Below are positions 1 through 7,621 of a stretch of DNA of 12,981 bases, piece after piece. Within the stretch, counting starts at the first letter, position 1. Each line of letters starts with the position of its first letter. Made by a program: the position numbers and the translations under genes. The stretch is taken from the NCBI GenBank assembly GCA_002323775.1, contig DCPV01000278.1:778-13758 (forward strand). Direction: 5' to 3'. Source of the DNA: Firmicutes bacterium UBA1535 (GTDB lineage: Bacteria > Bacillota > Clostridia > Tissierellales > Sedimentibacteraceae). Below the pieces are notes generated by a model. The model was given only the letters and a program-made list of their open reading frames with translations, was not told where the DNA came from and did no database searches.

Positions 1-3
1 TAG

Positions 4-24
4 AGCGAAACTTGTTTCGCTTTT
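4..24 (+). terminator. Small terminator-like hairpin at left edge
   Basis: AGCGAAA (4-10) pairs with TTTCGCT (15-21) around a CTTG loop and is followed by a short T run. It may end a transcript entering from the left or sit in the leader of the ABC ATPase. The upstream context is outside the window, so the role is uncertain. Confidence 0.4.
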
Positions 25-53
25 ATATCTAAAAGTAGGAGGTATTTAATCAC

Positions 54-788
54 ATGGAAACAACGATTGAAGTAAAAAAGCTATGCAAGTCATACAACAA
101 AGTCAAGGCGATAGAGAATGTTGATATCTCGGTTTGCCGAGGAGAAGTATTTGGCTTGCTGGGTGCAAATGGTGCAGGCAAAAGCACCACAATTGAATGT
201 ATATTAGGAACAAAAAAACAAGACAGCGGTATTGTATCCATCTTAGGAATGAATCCACAAAAAGACAGAAAAAAACTTTTTGAAAAAGTCGGAGTTCAAT
301 TTCAGGAAGCTAATTATCAGGATAAAATTAGGGTGTCCGAGCTTTGTGAAGTTACAGCTTCGCTTTACAAAACATCTCTAAATTATGTCACTCTTTTAAA
401 ACAATTCGGACTTTCTGACAAGCTAAAGAGCTTTGTCAGTGAGCTTTCGGGGGGACAGAAGCAACGTTTGTTTATCGTTCTTGCTTTAATTCCAAATCCC
501 GAAGTTGTATTTTTGGACGAGCTTACTACTGGACTTGACGCAAAAGCAAGGCGAGATGTTTGGAAAAGCATCTCTAGCCTAAAAGAAAAAGGTCTGACTA
601 TTTTATTGACATCTCATTTTATGGATGAAGTAGAGGAACTCTGTGATAAAATTATGATTTTGAAAAGTGGAAAATCAATTTTTTACGGAACAGTACAAGA
701 AGCAATTGCTGCCAGTCCGTATGAAAAATTTGAAGATGCGTATCTTTGGTATACAGATGAGGAGGAAAAAGGAAATGAAAGCATTTAA
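54..788 (+). CDS. ABC-2 type exporter, ATP-binding subunit
   Basis: This 244-residue ATPase is predicted to drive an ABC-2 exporter at the membrane with the permease encoded next to it. Visible motifs in order are Walker A GANGAGKST (37-45), Q-loop Gln84, signature LSGGQ (131-135), Walker B VVFLDE (151-156), D-loop GLD (160-162) and switch His188 in TSHFMDE. Leu157 replaces the usual Pro after the Walker B Glu, a variant I know from related ABC-2 ATPases. The ATG is well placed behind AGGAGGT (37-43). The 3' end overlaps the permease start by 14 nt, which indicates translational coupling. Arginine codons are mixed (CGA, CGT, AGG, AGA), unlike the AGA-rich genes in the middle of the window. 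The substrate is unknown; drug, lipid or peptide export are all possible. Confidence 0.92.
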   Translation: METTIEVKKLCKSYNKVKAIENVDISVCRGEVFGLLGANGAGKSTTIECILGTKKQDSGIVSILGMNPQKDRKKLFEKVGVQFQEANYQDKIRVSELCEVTASLYKTSLNYVTLLKQFGLSDKLKSFVSELSGGQKQRLFIVLALIPNPEVVFLDELTTGLDAKARRDVWKSISSLKEKGLTILLTSHFMDEVEELCDKIMILKSGKSIFYGTVQEAIAASPYEKFEDAYLWYTDEEEKGNESI

Positions 789-1518
789 AACACTTTTAAA
801 AACAGAAAGCAAGCTATCGCTTCGAGGGATTGATATGTTTATTTTTGCAATTTGTATGCCTGTTGTTATCGTGTTTATCTTGGGCATAGTATTTGGAGAT
901 AAGCCTGCCTTTGATGGCGCTAAATACAGCTTTTTAGAGCAATCCTTTGGTGCGGTATCGGCAATTGCAATTTGTGCCGGAGGTTTAATGGGACTTCCTC
1001 TAGTTGTATCTGATTACCGAAGTAAAAAAATATTAAGAAGATTTCAGGTAACGCCTACAAGTCCTGTCATTATCTTGTCTGTGCAGGTTGTAATCTATGC
1101 TCTTTATTCGATAGCTTCACTCATACTTGTTTACGTGGTAGGGGCGGTATTTTTTGACTATCAGCTGCATGGCTCATGGCTTCATTTTTTAGGTGCATAT
1201 TTGCTGGTTATGATTTCTATGTTCAGCATCGGACTGTTGGCAGGAGGAATTGCGTCAAATGCAAAAACAGCCGGAGTTATAGCCAGTCTGTTATATTTTC
1301 CGATGCTTATTTTTTCGGGTTCTACTCTGCCTTATGAAGTTATGCCTGTTACGCTTCAAAAAATAGCGGATATACTTCCCTTGACACAGGGGATAAAGCT
1401 TCTTAAAGCTGCTTCTCTTGGATTGCCAATAGGGAACGTTTTAATTCCTGTCATTGTGATGGTTGTAATTGCAGTAATATGTATAAGTATTTCCTTAAAG
1501 TTTTTCAAATGGGAATGA
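775..1518 (+). CDS. ABC-2 type exporter, permease subunit
   Basis: This 247-residue membrane protein shows about six hydrophobic segments, at roughly residues 19-41, 55-76, 93-118, 126-150, 156-175 and 222-244. That is the layout of ABC-2 family permeases. The charged stretch after segment 2 (DYRSKKILRRF, near residues 78-88) is a likely contact for the ATPase. An upstream in-frame ATG at 667 would add 36 charged residues that overlap the ATPase reading frame. The start at 775 is preferred because GAGGAGG (759-765) sits just upstream of it and the hydrophobic profile starts normally. It forms an exporter with the preceding ATPase. The substrate cannot be inferred. Confidence 0.9.
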   Translation: MKAFKTLLKTESKLSLRGIDMFIFAICMPVVIVFILGIVFGDKPAFDGAKYSFLEQSFGAVSAIAICAGGLMGLPLVVSDYRSKKILRRFQVTPTSPVIILSVQVVIYALYSIASLILVYVVGAVFFDYQLHGSWLHFLGAYLLVMISMFSIGLLAGGIASNAKTAGVIASLLYFPMLIFSGSTLPYEVMPVTLQKIADILPLTQGIKLLKAASLGLPIGNVLIPVIVMVVIAVICISISLKFFKWE

Positions 1519-1519
1519 T

Positions 1520-1533
1520 AAATTGTACAATTT
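1520..1533. repeat. 14-bp perfect palindrome after the permease stop
   Basis: AAATTGTACAATTT is its own reverse complement and begins two bases after the TGA. There is no T tract behind it, so it is a poor intrinsic terminator. It could be a protein-binding site, but AT-rich palindromes of this length also arise by chance. Nothing else is visible between it and the ileS promoter. Confidence 0.3.
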
Positions 1534-1605
1534 GTTTGATGATAGTGCAATTGGAGCGTTTTACGTGTGCAAAATGTGTTGCTAATAAAATTATAAAAAA
1601 TTTTC

Positions 1606-1634
1606 TTGACAATTAAACTCAATTGATATATCAT
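1606..1634 (+). promoter_or_regulatory. Promoter of the ileS T-box leader
   Basis: The -35 box is TTGACA (1606-1611) and the -10 box is TATCAT (1629-1634), one mismatch from TATAAT, with a 17-bp spacer. The expected start is near 1641, just before the conserved 5' elements of the T-box. An A/T-rich tract precedes the -35 box. Confidence 0.75.
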
Positions 1635-1640
1635 TACAAA

Positions 1641-1920
1641 ATAAGTAAATATTCAGGCAATGATTGGAACAGTAACTATACAGTTAGATGCTAAAGCATT
1701 TGACGCAAAAATTCAAGAGAAATAATCACTTTGGTGCGAGATTATAATTTTTAATATAGTGAAAATCATCCATGAGCTTAGCTTTTGAAACAGCAGTAAA
1801 AAGCTACGTGCAATTCGTTATAGATTGAGTGATGCAAAGTATTAGTTTTATAATATTTTGTATAATTTGGGTGGTAACACGGAGAAACTTCGTCCCATGT
1901 CTTTTGACATGGGACTTTTA
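1641..1920 (+). promoter_or_regulatory. T-box riboswitch (tRNA-Ile) upstream of ileS
   Basis: This leader senses uncharged tRNA-Ile and permits ileS transcription by antitermination. It shows the Stem I 5' element GGAACAGTAA (1666-1675), AAGAGA (1715-1720), GGTGCGAG (1733-1740), and the specifier side GTGAAAATCATCC with an ATC isoleucine codon at 1765-1767. A second ATC follows directly at 1768-1770, so the exact register is not certain. The antiterminator can be drawn in full. GGG (1869-1871) pairs with CCC (1894-1896), and ACGGAG (1879-1884) pairs with CTTCGT (1888-1893). These flank a 7-nt bulge TGGTAAC whose TGGT is complementary to a tRNA ACCA end, matching the A73 discriminator of tRNA-Ile. 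The competing terminator shares bases 1892-1896. Confidence 0.93.
1892..1919 (+). terminator. T-box regulated intrinsic terminator
   Basis: GTCCCATGTC (1892-1901) and GACATGGGAC (1906-1915) form a perfect 10-bp stem around TTTT and are followed by TTTTAT. Its 5' arm reuses bases of the antiterminator, so the two structures exclude each other. This is the off state when tRNA-Ile is charged. Confidence 0.93.
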
Positions 1921-2013
1921 TATTTTGAGAATTTTTACTTGCAGCATAATTTGAATTTCAGCTTATAATTTTAAATTAAAATATAAAACTATTAAAGAAA
2001 GGAAAGATGAAAA

Positions 2014-5000
2014 ATGAAATTTTTTAAAGACATATCAAAATTATCTTACAATGAATATGAAAAGCAAATGTCTGATTATTGGAATGATATAGATTTGCTT
2101 CATCAGAGTGTAGAAACGAGAAAGGATAAGCCGCAATTTGTATTTTTTGAAGGACCTCCTACTGCAAATGGCAGACCTGGTATTCATCACGTTATAGCCA
2201 GAACATTAAAGGACTCTGTATGTAGATTTAAAACGATGGAGGGCTACCAAGTTAAAAGAAAAGCAGGCTGGGACACTCACGGACTTCCTGTTGAAATCGA
2301 GGTTGAAAAACAATTAGGCTTAAAGGATAAGCAAGACATAGAAAACTATGGTATAGCTGCATTTAATCAAAAATGCAGAGAATCAGTATTTACCTATAGT
2401 GACCTATGGAGACAAATGACAGAGCGTATGGCGTATCTTATAGATTTAGATAACCCATATGTAACTCTTGACAATAACTATATTGAATCTGTTTGGTGGA
2501 TACTTGATAAATTCTTCAAGGATGGCTTGATGTACGAGGGACACAAGATACTTCCTTACTGCTCAAGATGTGGAACAGGTCTTGCTTCACATGAGGTTGC
2601 TCAGGGCTATGAAGAAATAAAAACATCAACTGCATTTGTTAAGTTTAAGAAAAAGGATGAAGATTCATACTTCTTAGCATGGACTACTACTCCTTGGACT
2701 TTAGCTGCAAACGTAGCATTGACAGTACACCCGGAAATGGATTATGTAAAAATAAAATTAGCAGATACTGAAGATAAAAAAGGTGATGTTTTATATCTTG
2801 CTAAATCTTTAGTAGGCAAAGTAATAAAAGAAGAATATGAAGTTTTAGCACAACTCAAGGGTAAAGACATGGAGCATATGGAATATGAACAGCTTATGCC
2901 ATTTGTTAAGGCAGATAAAAAAGCTTTCTTTGTAACATGTGCTGACTATGTAACAGACGGAGATGGTACAGGAATAGTTCATACAGCACCTGCCTTTGGT
3001 GAAGATGACTATAATACTGGAGCAAGATACAATTTGCCAGTGTTGCAGCCAGTTGATGAAACAGGTAAATATGTTGAAACACCTTGGGTTGGAAAATTTG
3101 TTATGGAAGCAGACCCAGAGATATTAGTTTGGTTAAAGCAAGAGGGAAAATTGTATAGAAAAGAAGCTATGCTTCACAACTATCCACACTGCTGGAGATG
3201 TAAAACTCCATTGTTATATTATGCAAAACCAAGCTGGTACATTCAAATGACTAAGCTAAAAGATAAGCTAGTTGAAAACAACAATACAGTAGAGTGGTAT
3301 CCGGACTATGTCGGAGAAAAAAGATTTGGCAACTGGTTAGAGAACTTAAATGACTGGGCTATATCAAGAAGCAGATACTGGGGAACGCCGCTTCCAATTT
3401 GGAAATGTGAATGTGGTCATGTAGATAGCGTAGGCTCAAGAAAAGAATTGGTTGAGAAAGCTGTAGAAAAGATAGATGAAAGTATAGAGCTTCACAGACC
3501 ATTTGTAGATGATGTACATTTAAAATGTCCTCATTGCGGTAAACCGATGACAAGAGTTAAGGATGTTATAGATTGCTGGTTTGACAGTGGTTCAATGCCT
3601 TTTGCACAACATCATTATCCATTTGAAAATAAAGAGAATTTTGATGAGTTGTTCCCAGCAGACTTTATATGTGAGGGTATAGACCAAACAAGAGGATGGT
3701 TCTATTCATTGCTTGCTATATCAACATATGTTAAAGGAGTATCACCATACAAAAGAGTTTTAGTTAATGACTTAATTTTGGATAAATTTGGAAAGAAAAT
3801 GTCTAAATCAAGAGGTAACGGAGTTGACCCATTTGAGCTATTTGACAAATATGGTGCAGACGCCCTAAGATGGTATTTGCTATATGTATCACCGGCATGG
3901 TCGCCGACAAAATTTGATGAAGACGGATTAAAGGAAGTATTAAGTAAGTATTTTGGAACAATAAAAAATGTTTATACATTCTTTACATTGTATGCAAATA
4001 CAGACAACGTAAATCCAAGAGAGTTCTTCGTTGAATACAAGGATAGACCGGAGCTTGACAGATGGATTATATCAAAATACAATAATTTGGTTAAGTATGT
4101 AAGAAACAGCATGGCTGAATTTGACTTAACTAAGGTTGTTAGAGCTATACAAGACTTCGTGAATGAAGATTTATCGAACTGGTACATCAGACGTTCAAGA
4201 AGAAGATTCTGGGCAACAGAGCTTACAGAAGATAAAAAAGCAGTTTACGTGACAACATATGAAATATTAGTTGGATTATCACAGCTTACAGCTCCATTTG
4301 CTCCGTACATCTCAGAGGAAATGTATACTAATTTGACAGGAGAAAAATCGGTGCATCTAAGCTACTATCCACAGGTAAATGAAAGTCTGATAGATGAAAA
4401 TGTAGAGCATAGAATGGACTTGATAAAAGACCTCGTTAAACTTGGAAGGGCTTCAAGAGAGACAACGAAGATAAAGGTTAGACAGCCAATTTCTAAAATC
4501 CTTATAGATGGAAAATATGAAGAATTAATTTCTGATTTAACTCCACTTATAATGGAGGAGCTAAATGTTAAGGAAGTTGTATTTGAAAATAACTTAAATT
4601 CATTTATGGACTTCACTATGAAGCCAAACTTCAAAACTTGCGGACCAAAGCTAGGTGCTAATGTTAAAGCATTTGCAACTGAGCTGTCAAATGTCAACGC
4701 ATTAGAAGTGATTTCAGCAGTTAAAAACGGCGGAACTTACAAGATGACTGTAAATGGTGCAGAGGTAGAAGTAGACGAAGAAATGCTTGATATAAGAATA
4801 GCTGCTAAAGAAGGCTATGATGTTGAGATGGATAACAATTTATTCGTTATACTAGACACTAATCTAACAAAAGAGCTGATTGACGAGGGCTTTGCAAGAG
4901 AATTTATATCAAAAATTCAGCAAATGAGAAAAAATAACGGTTACGAAATGATGGATAACATCAAGATATTCTATAACGGTGCAGAAGAAATTCAAAATTC

Positions 5001-5133
5001 TGTTAAATCATTTGACGAATATATCAAGAGCGAAACTCTAGCTGTTTCAATAGAGAAAACAGAGGATACCTCATATGAGGTGCAAAATCTAAATGGTTTT
5101 GATACAGGAATAAAGCTTGAGAAAGTGAATTAA
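2014..5133 (+). CDS. ileS: Isoleucyl-tRNA synthetase, IleRS2 type
   Basis: This cytoplasmic class I synthetase charges tRNA-Ile with isoleucine. It is 1039 residues long; E. coli-type IleRS1 is about 940, and this length and the PPTANGRPG context fit the eukaryote-like, mupirocin-tolerant IleRS2 branch. The HIGH-type signature reads GIHH (56-59), with Gly and His swapped relative to HxGH. KMSKS is intact (595-599). The CP1 editing domain keeps WTTTPWTL (223-230), Asn233, His323 and Asp332, which align with E. coli T241-T243, N250, H333 and D342. Four CxxC/CxC pairs (183/186, 393/396, 465/467, 505/508) could bind zinc. The ATG lies behind AAAGGAAAG (1998-2006). Expression is controlled by the T-box leader. 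The frame is complete with no sign of damage, and it is the only IleRS in the window. Confidence 0.98.
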   Translation: MKFFKDISKLSYNEYEKQMSDYWNDIDLLHQSVETRKDKPQFVFFEGPPTANGRPGIHHVIARTLKDSVCRFKTMEGYQVKRKAGWDTHGLPVEIEVEKQLGLKDKQDIENYGIAAFNQKCRESVFTYSDLWRQMTERMAYLIDLDNPYVTLDNNYIESVWWILDKFFKDGLMYEGHKILPYCSRCGTGLASHEVAQGYEEIKTSTAFVKFKKKDEDSYFLAWTTTPWTLAANVALTVHPEMDYVKIKLADTEDKKGDVLYLAKSLVGKVIKEEYEVLAQLKGKDMEHMEYEQLMPFVKADKKAFFVTCADYVTDGDGTGIVHTAPAFGEDDYNTGARYNLPVLQPVDETGKYVETPWVGKFVMEADPEILVWLKQEGKLYRKEAMLHNYPHCWRCKTPLLYYAKPSWYIQMTKLKDKLVENNNTVEWYPDYVGEKRFGNWLENLNDWAISRSRYWGTPLPIWKCECGHVDSVGSRKELVEKAVEKIDESIELHRPFVDDVHLKCPHCGKPMTRVKDVIDCWFDSGSMPFAQHHYPFENKENFDELFPADFICEGIDQTRGWFYSLLAISTYVKGVSPYKRVLVNDLILDKFGKKMSKSRGNGVDPFELFDKYGADALRWYLLYVSPAWSPTKFDEDGLKEVLSKYFGTIKNVYTFFTLYANTDNVNPREFFVEYKDRPELDRWIISKYNNLVKYVRNSMAEFDLTKVVRAIQDFVNEDLSNWYIRRSRRRFWATELTEDKKAVYVTTYEILVGLSQLTAPFAPYISEEMYTNLTGEKSVHLSYYPQVNESLIDENVEHRMDLIKDLVKLGRASRETTKIKVRQPISKILIDGKYEELISDLTPLIMEELNVKEVVFENNLNSFMDFTMKPNFKTCGPKLGANVKAFATELSNVNALEVISAVKNGGTYKMTVNGAEVEVDEEMLDIRIAAKEGYDVEMDNNLFVILDTNLTKELIDEGFAREFISKIQQMRKNNGYEMMDNIKIFYNGAEEIQNSVKSFDEYIKSETLAVSIEKTEDTSYEVQNLNGFDTGIKLEKVN

Positions 5134-5137
5134 TAAA

Positions 5138-5164
5138 AATTAATGCTTCTTTGAAACATTAATT
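5138..5164 (+). terminator. Hairpin after ileS, weak terminator
   Basis: AATTAATG (5138-5145) and CATTAATT (5157-5164) form an 8-bp stem, with an inner TTC/GAA continuation after one mismatch. No T tract follows on the + strand; the T run lies on the opposite strand. It may end ileS transcripts weakly or protect the 3' end. Confidence 0.4.
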
Positions 5165-5189
5165 GTTCCAAGGATAAAGTATAAAAAAC

Positions 5190-5250
5190 ACTAACCACAA
5201 ATAGCGAGTTAATATAAAATTTGATGAATTTTAACGCTTTTGTGGTTAGT
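5190..5250. repeat. 61-nt near-perfect long hairpin between ileS and methyltransferase
   Basis: The arm 5190-5206 (ACTAACCACAAATAGCG) pairs with 5235-5250 over 16 bp, with one bulged T at 5202. TTAA (5209-5212) pairs with 5231-5234, or alternatively AAATT (5217-5221) with AATTT (5227-5231), so the loop is also largely paired. The + strand tail is ATTATACTAT rather than a T run; on the minus strand the stem runs into TTTTTT. It could be a bidirectional terminator, a protein-bound operator or a miniature repeat. Confidence 0.6.
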
Positions 5251-5333
5251 ATTATACTATAGCACTTTTAAGAACTCTGTAGTTCGGATTCCTATTATTT
5301 AAAGCCAATAATATTTATTAAGGACGTGATATT

Positions 5334-6128
5334 TTGAAAACCGAGTTTTTTGACTATTATAACAGAGGCAGAGAGAAAGACAGATATAGCAGATGTTTTA
5401 TTGAATTTACTCGTACAAAAGATATACTAGACAGGAATATGGATACAAACAAGAAAAATGTTCTTGATATGGGCGGCGGTGCTGGGTTTTATTCATTTTG
5501 GCTAGCTGATAAGGGGTACAATGTATATCTAAGAGATATAGTTCCGCTTCACATGGAACAAGCAAAACAAGAGGAAATAAAATCGAATATAAAATTAGTC
5601 TCTATAGCGGTTGGAGATGCAACTTGCTTTGAATTTGAAGATAATTTTTTTGATTACATTTTATTATTTGGACCACTGTATCACATACAGAGTTACGAGG
5701 ATAGAATAAAGGTTTTGAGTGAAGCTAAAAGAACATTAAAAGACGATGGAAAAATATTTGCTGTATTCATACATAGAAATTCTGCCTTATTAGATTTTGT
5801 AAAATTAAAAGATATAAGTAATGATAAATTTAAAGAATCAGCAATTGAATCCTTAGAAAATGGGTATTTTAATAATAGAGATGTAGGACACTTTACAAAC
5901 GGATATTTTCATTTGGTTGAGGAATTTAAAAACGAAGTGTTTACTTCTGGACTAAAGTGTGAAAATATTTATAATATAGAAGGTATAAATAGGATAATAG
6001 ACAATTTTGATGAAAAAATAAAAGATAAAAACTACTTTGATTTTTATATGAACATAATGAGAATGGTAGAACAAGATAGCTCCCTATACGGGGTAGCAAG
6101 CCATCTGATGGCAGTTTTAGAAAAATGA
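5334..6128 (+). CDS. Class I SAM-dependent methyltransferase, substrate unknown
   Basis: This 264-residue cytoplasmic enzyme has the Rossmann methyltransferase signature. Motif I is VLDMGGGAGFYS (43-54), the acidic ribose-binding residue is likely Asp68, GDA (94-96) is the adenine-side motif, and DYILLFGPLYHI (107-118) is the post-II region. The G-P-L-Y-H element is common in Methyltransf_11/25-like small-molecule enzymes. The start is TTG at 5334; AGGACGTGAT (5321-5330), one base from the ideal anti-16S match, ends 3 nt before it, and no in-frame ATG fits better. The acceptor cannot be assigned. The next gene belongs to a family that can consume the SAH by-product. The 3' end overlaps a possible terminator. 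Arginine codons are mostly AGA, as in the native-looking genes. Confidence 0.85.
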   Translation: MKTEFFDYYNRGREKDRYSRCFIEFTRTKDILDRNMDTNKKNVLDMGGGAGFYSFWLADKGYNVYLRDIVPLHMEQAKQEEIKSNIKLVSIAVGDATCFEFEDNFFDYILLFGPLYHIQSYEDRIKVLSEAKRTLKDDGKIFAVFIHRNSALLDFVKLKDISNDKFKESAIESLENGYFNNRDVGHFTNGYFHLVEEFKNEVFTSGLKCENIYNIEGINRIIDNFDEKIKDKNYFDFYMNIMRMVEQDSSLYGVASHLMAVLEK

Positions 6129-6147
6129 TAAACATCAGATTGTTTTT
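6103..6147 (+). terminator. Possible terminator overlapping the methyltransferase stop
   Basis: ATCTGATG (6103-6110), inside the coding region, is the exact reverse complement of CATCAGAT (6133-6140). A T run follows at 6143-6147. The 22-nt loop contains the stop codon, so terminating ribosomes would mask the 5' arm. A competing short hairpin GCCAT/ATGGC (6100-6112) also exists, so function is uncertain. Confidence 0.4.
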
Positions 6148-6186
6148 ATATTATTAATTCATTAACCTTAGTAAAAATAAAAAAAT

Positions 6187-6192
6187 GGAGGT
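6187..6192 (+). promoter_or_regulatory. Ribosome site that fixes the amidohydrolase start
   Basis: GGAGGT lies 4 nt before ATG 6197. The alternative in-frame ATG at 6185 overlaps this site and has no ribosome site of its own, so 6197 is the likely start. Confidence 0.75.
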
Positions 6193-6196
6193 AATC

Positions 6197-7498
6197 ATGC
6201 AAATTACTTTACTTAGAAATGCAACAATCATTAATAATGATTGCAGTTTAGACAGAAACAGGGATATTTATATAGAAGACGGTAAAATAAGCAGGATTGT
6301 AAATTCACGTGATAATGCTTTGGTTAGCGACGATTATGACATAGTTGATTGCAGTGAGTATTATGTAAGTCCAAGCTTTGTAAACTTACATTCTCATGCG
6401 GCTATGAGCATATTTAAGGGTATTGCTGAGGATGTAACAATTGATGATTGGTTTAACAAGGAGATATTTCCTTATGAAAGTAAGCTGACTGAAAGTGATG
6501 TTTATTACGGAGTGAAGCTTGCTATACTTGAAATGCTCGATAACGGTGTAACCGCATTTGCTGACCATTATTTTAGTCAAAATTCTGTGTTGCAGGCCGT
6601 ATTAGATAGCAAAATCAGAGCTGATATAGCAGGTACTATATTTGGCTTAGCACCTAATTATAAGGAGCAATTAGAAGATGTAAAGAAATTTATAATTAAA
6701 AATAGAAATGTATCAAATAGAGTAAATTTAAGATTAGGACCACACGCCCCATACACCTGTCCAAACCCTATACTTACTGAAATTATAAATACTGCAAAAG
6801 AAATAAATGCTGGTATACACATACATGTTTCTGAAACAAAGGAGCAGGTGGACAACAGCTACAAGGAAACATCCAAATCACCATTTGAAGTACTATATGA
6901 AAGCGGTGGATTTGAGCTTGATACAATAGTTGCTCATGGTCTATGGGTGCAAGAGGATGATTTAAAATACCTTAACGACAAAAGCTTTTTTGCATTTTGC
7001 CCTAAAACGTATATGAAGCTTGCTATGGGCGTGGGAAATATATATAAGCTAAAGGACAAAATTAATTATAGCTTTGGTACTGACGGAGCAGCCAGTTCAA
7101 ACACTCTTAGTCCTCTTGAACAGGCGAGATTATTCGCTTTAAATGGAAAGCTTCTGCAAAATAATTCTGAAGAATTTAGAATTAAAGAGATTTGGAAGAA
7201 TTTAATGAATGGTCACAATGCTTTAAAATTTAACACTGGAAAAATTGAAACAGGATATGATGCAGATTTAATTATTTGGAATCTAAAAAAATCTAATACA
7301 TATCCAATATATAATCCAGTGGCTTCAATAATATATAGCTCAAATTCAAACAATGTACTATATACTATGGTTGAGGGAGAGTTCTTAAAATATGACGGAA
7401 AATTAATGTTAAATGAAAGAGAAACATTAAATAAAATATCTGAAATACAAAGCGGGATACTTGAAAGAGGGAAGGGCAATAAGATAGTTGAGTATTAA
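6197..7498 (+). CDS. Amidohydrolase, MTA/SAH deaminase-like
   Basis: This 433-residue metal-dependent hydrolase belongs to the amidohydrolase superfamily (Trz/Atz, 5-methylthioadenosine/S-adenosylhomocysteine deaminase branch). Such enzymes deaminate the purine of MTA, SAH or 5'-deoxyadenosine. The layout is complete: metal ligands His65 and His67 in NLHSHAAMS, His183 in LGPHAPYTC, His210 with Glu213 in IHIHVSET, His247 in VAHGLW and Asp296 in FGTDGAASSN. A composite beta domain lies at both ends. Two deviations stand out. The usual PGFVN before HxH is PSFVN, and the segment that normally reads SHNPxSNLKL is FCPKTYMKLAMG, so specificity may differ; guanine or other aminohydrolase activity is possible. 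It lies 68 nt after a SAM-dependent methyltransferase that would make SAH. No clear promoter is visible in that gap. Confidence 0.82.
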   Translation: MQITLLRNATIINNDCSLDRNRDIYIEDGKISRIVNSRDNALVSDDYDIVDCSEYYVSPSFVNLHSHAAMSIFKGIAEDVTIDDWFNKEIFPYESKLTESDVYYGVKLAILEMLDNGVTAFADHYFSQNSVLQAVLDSKIRADIAGTIFGLAPNYKEQLEDVKKFIIKNRNVSNRVNLRLGPHAPYTCPNPILTEIINTAKEINAGIHIHVSETKEQVDNSYKETSKSPFEVLYESGGFELDTIVAHGLWVQEDDLKYLNDKSFFAFCPKTYMKLAMGVGNIYKLKDKINYSFGTDGAASSNTLSPLEQARLFALNGKLLQNNSEEFRIKEIWKNLMNGHNALKFNTGKIETGYDADLIIWNLKKSNTYPIYNPVASIIYSSNSNNVLYTMVEGEFLKYDGKLMLNERETLNKISEIQSGILERGKGNKIVEY

Positions 7499-7513
7499 GA
7501 TAAGAATTTATTC

Positions 7514-7543
7514 TTGTTAATTTAATACGCCTTGTGATATACT
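7514..7543 (+). promoter_or_regulatory. Extended -10 promoter for the popT leader
   Basis: The -35 box is TTGTTA (7514-7519), the spacer is 18 bp and the -10 box is TATACT (7538-7543), preceded by TG at 7535-7536 (extended -10). The expected start is near 7550, which would give a leader of about 100 nt before the PopT-like gene. Confidence 0.6.
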
Positions 7544-7568
7544 AATTAGGTTATACATAATATTTTAT

Positions 7569-7596
7569 TAGATGGGAAAATTATCTTTTCTATCTA
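7569..7596 (+). promoter_or_regulatory. First hairpin of the popT leader
   Basis: TAGATGGGAAA (7569-7579) pairs with TTTTCTATCTA (7586-7596) over 11 bp, using two G-U pairs and a short ATTATC loop. It directly precedes the terminator-like hairpin. TCTTT (7584-7588) can instead pair with AAAGA (7596-7600), touching both hairpins. Confidence 0.5.
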
Positions 7597-7599
7597 AAG

Positions 7600-7621
7600 A
7601 GTGAACACAGTTCACTTTTTT
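7600..7621 (+). terminator. Terminator-like hairpin in the popT leader
   Basis: AGTGAAC (7600-7606) and GTTCACT (7610-7616) form a perfect 7-bp stem with an ACA loop, followed by a continuous T run to 7621. It lies between the promoter at 7514-7543 and the start codon at 7650, so it may act as an attenuator. It could instead end transcripts from the amidohydrolase. Confidence 0.65.

Noticed and set aside
667..774. Upstream ATG extending the first permease by 36 residues
   Set aside because: The extension lies entirely in the ATPase coding region, is charged and unlike ABC-2 permease N-termini, and a good ribosome site (759-765) supports ATG 775.
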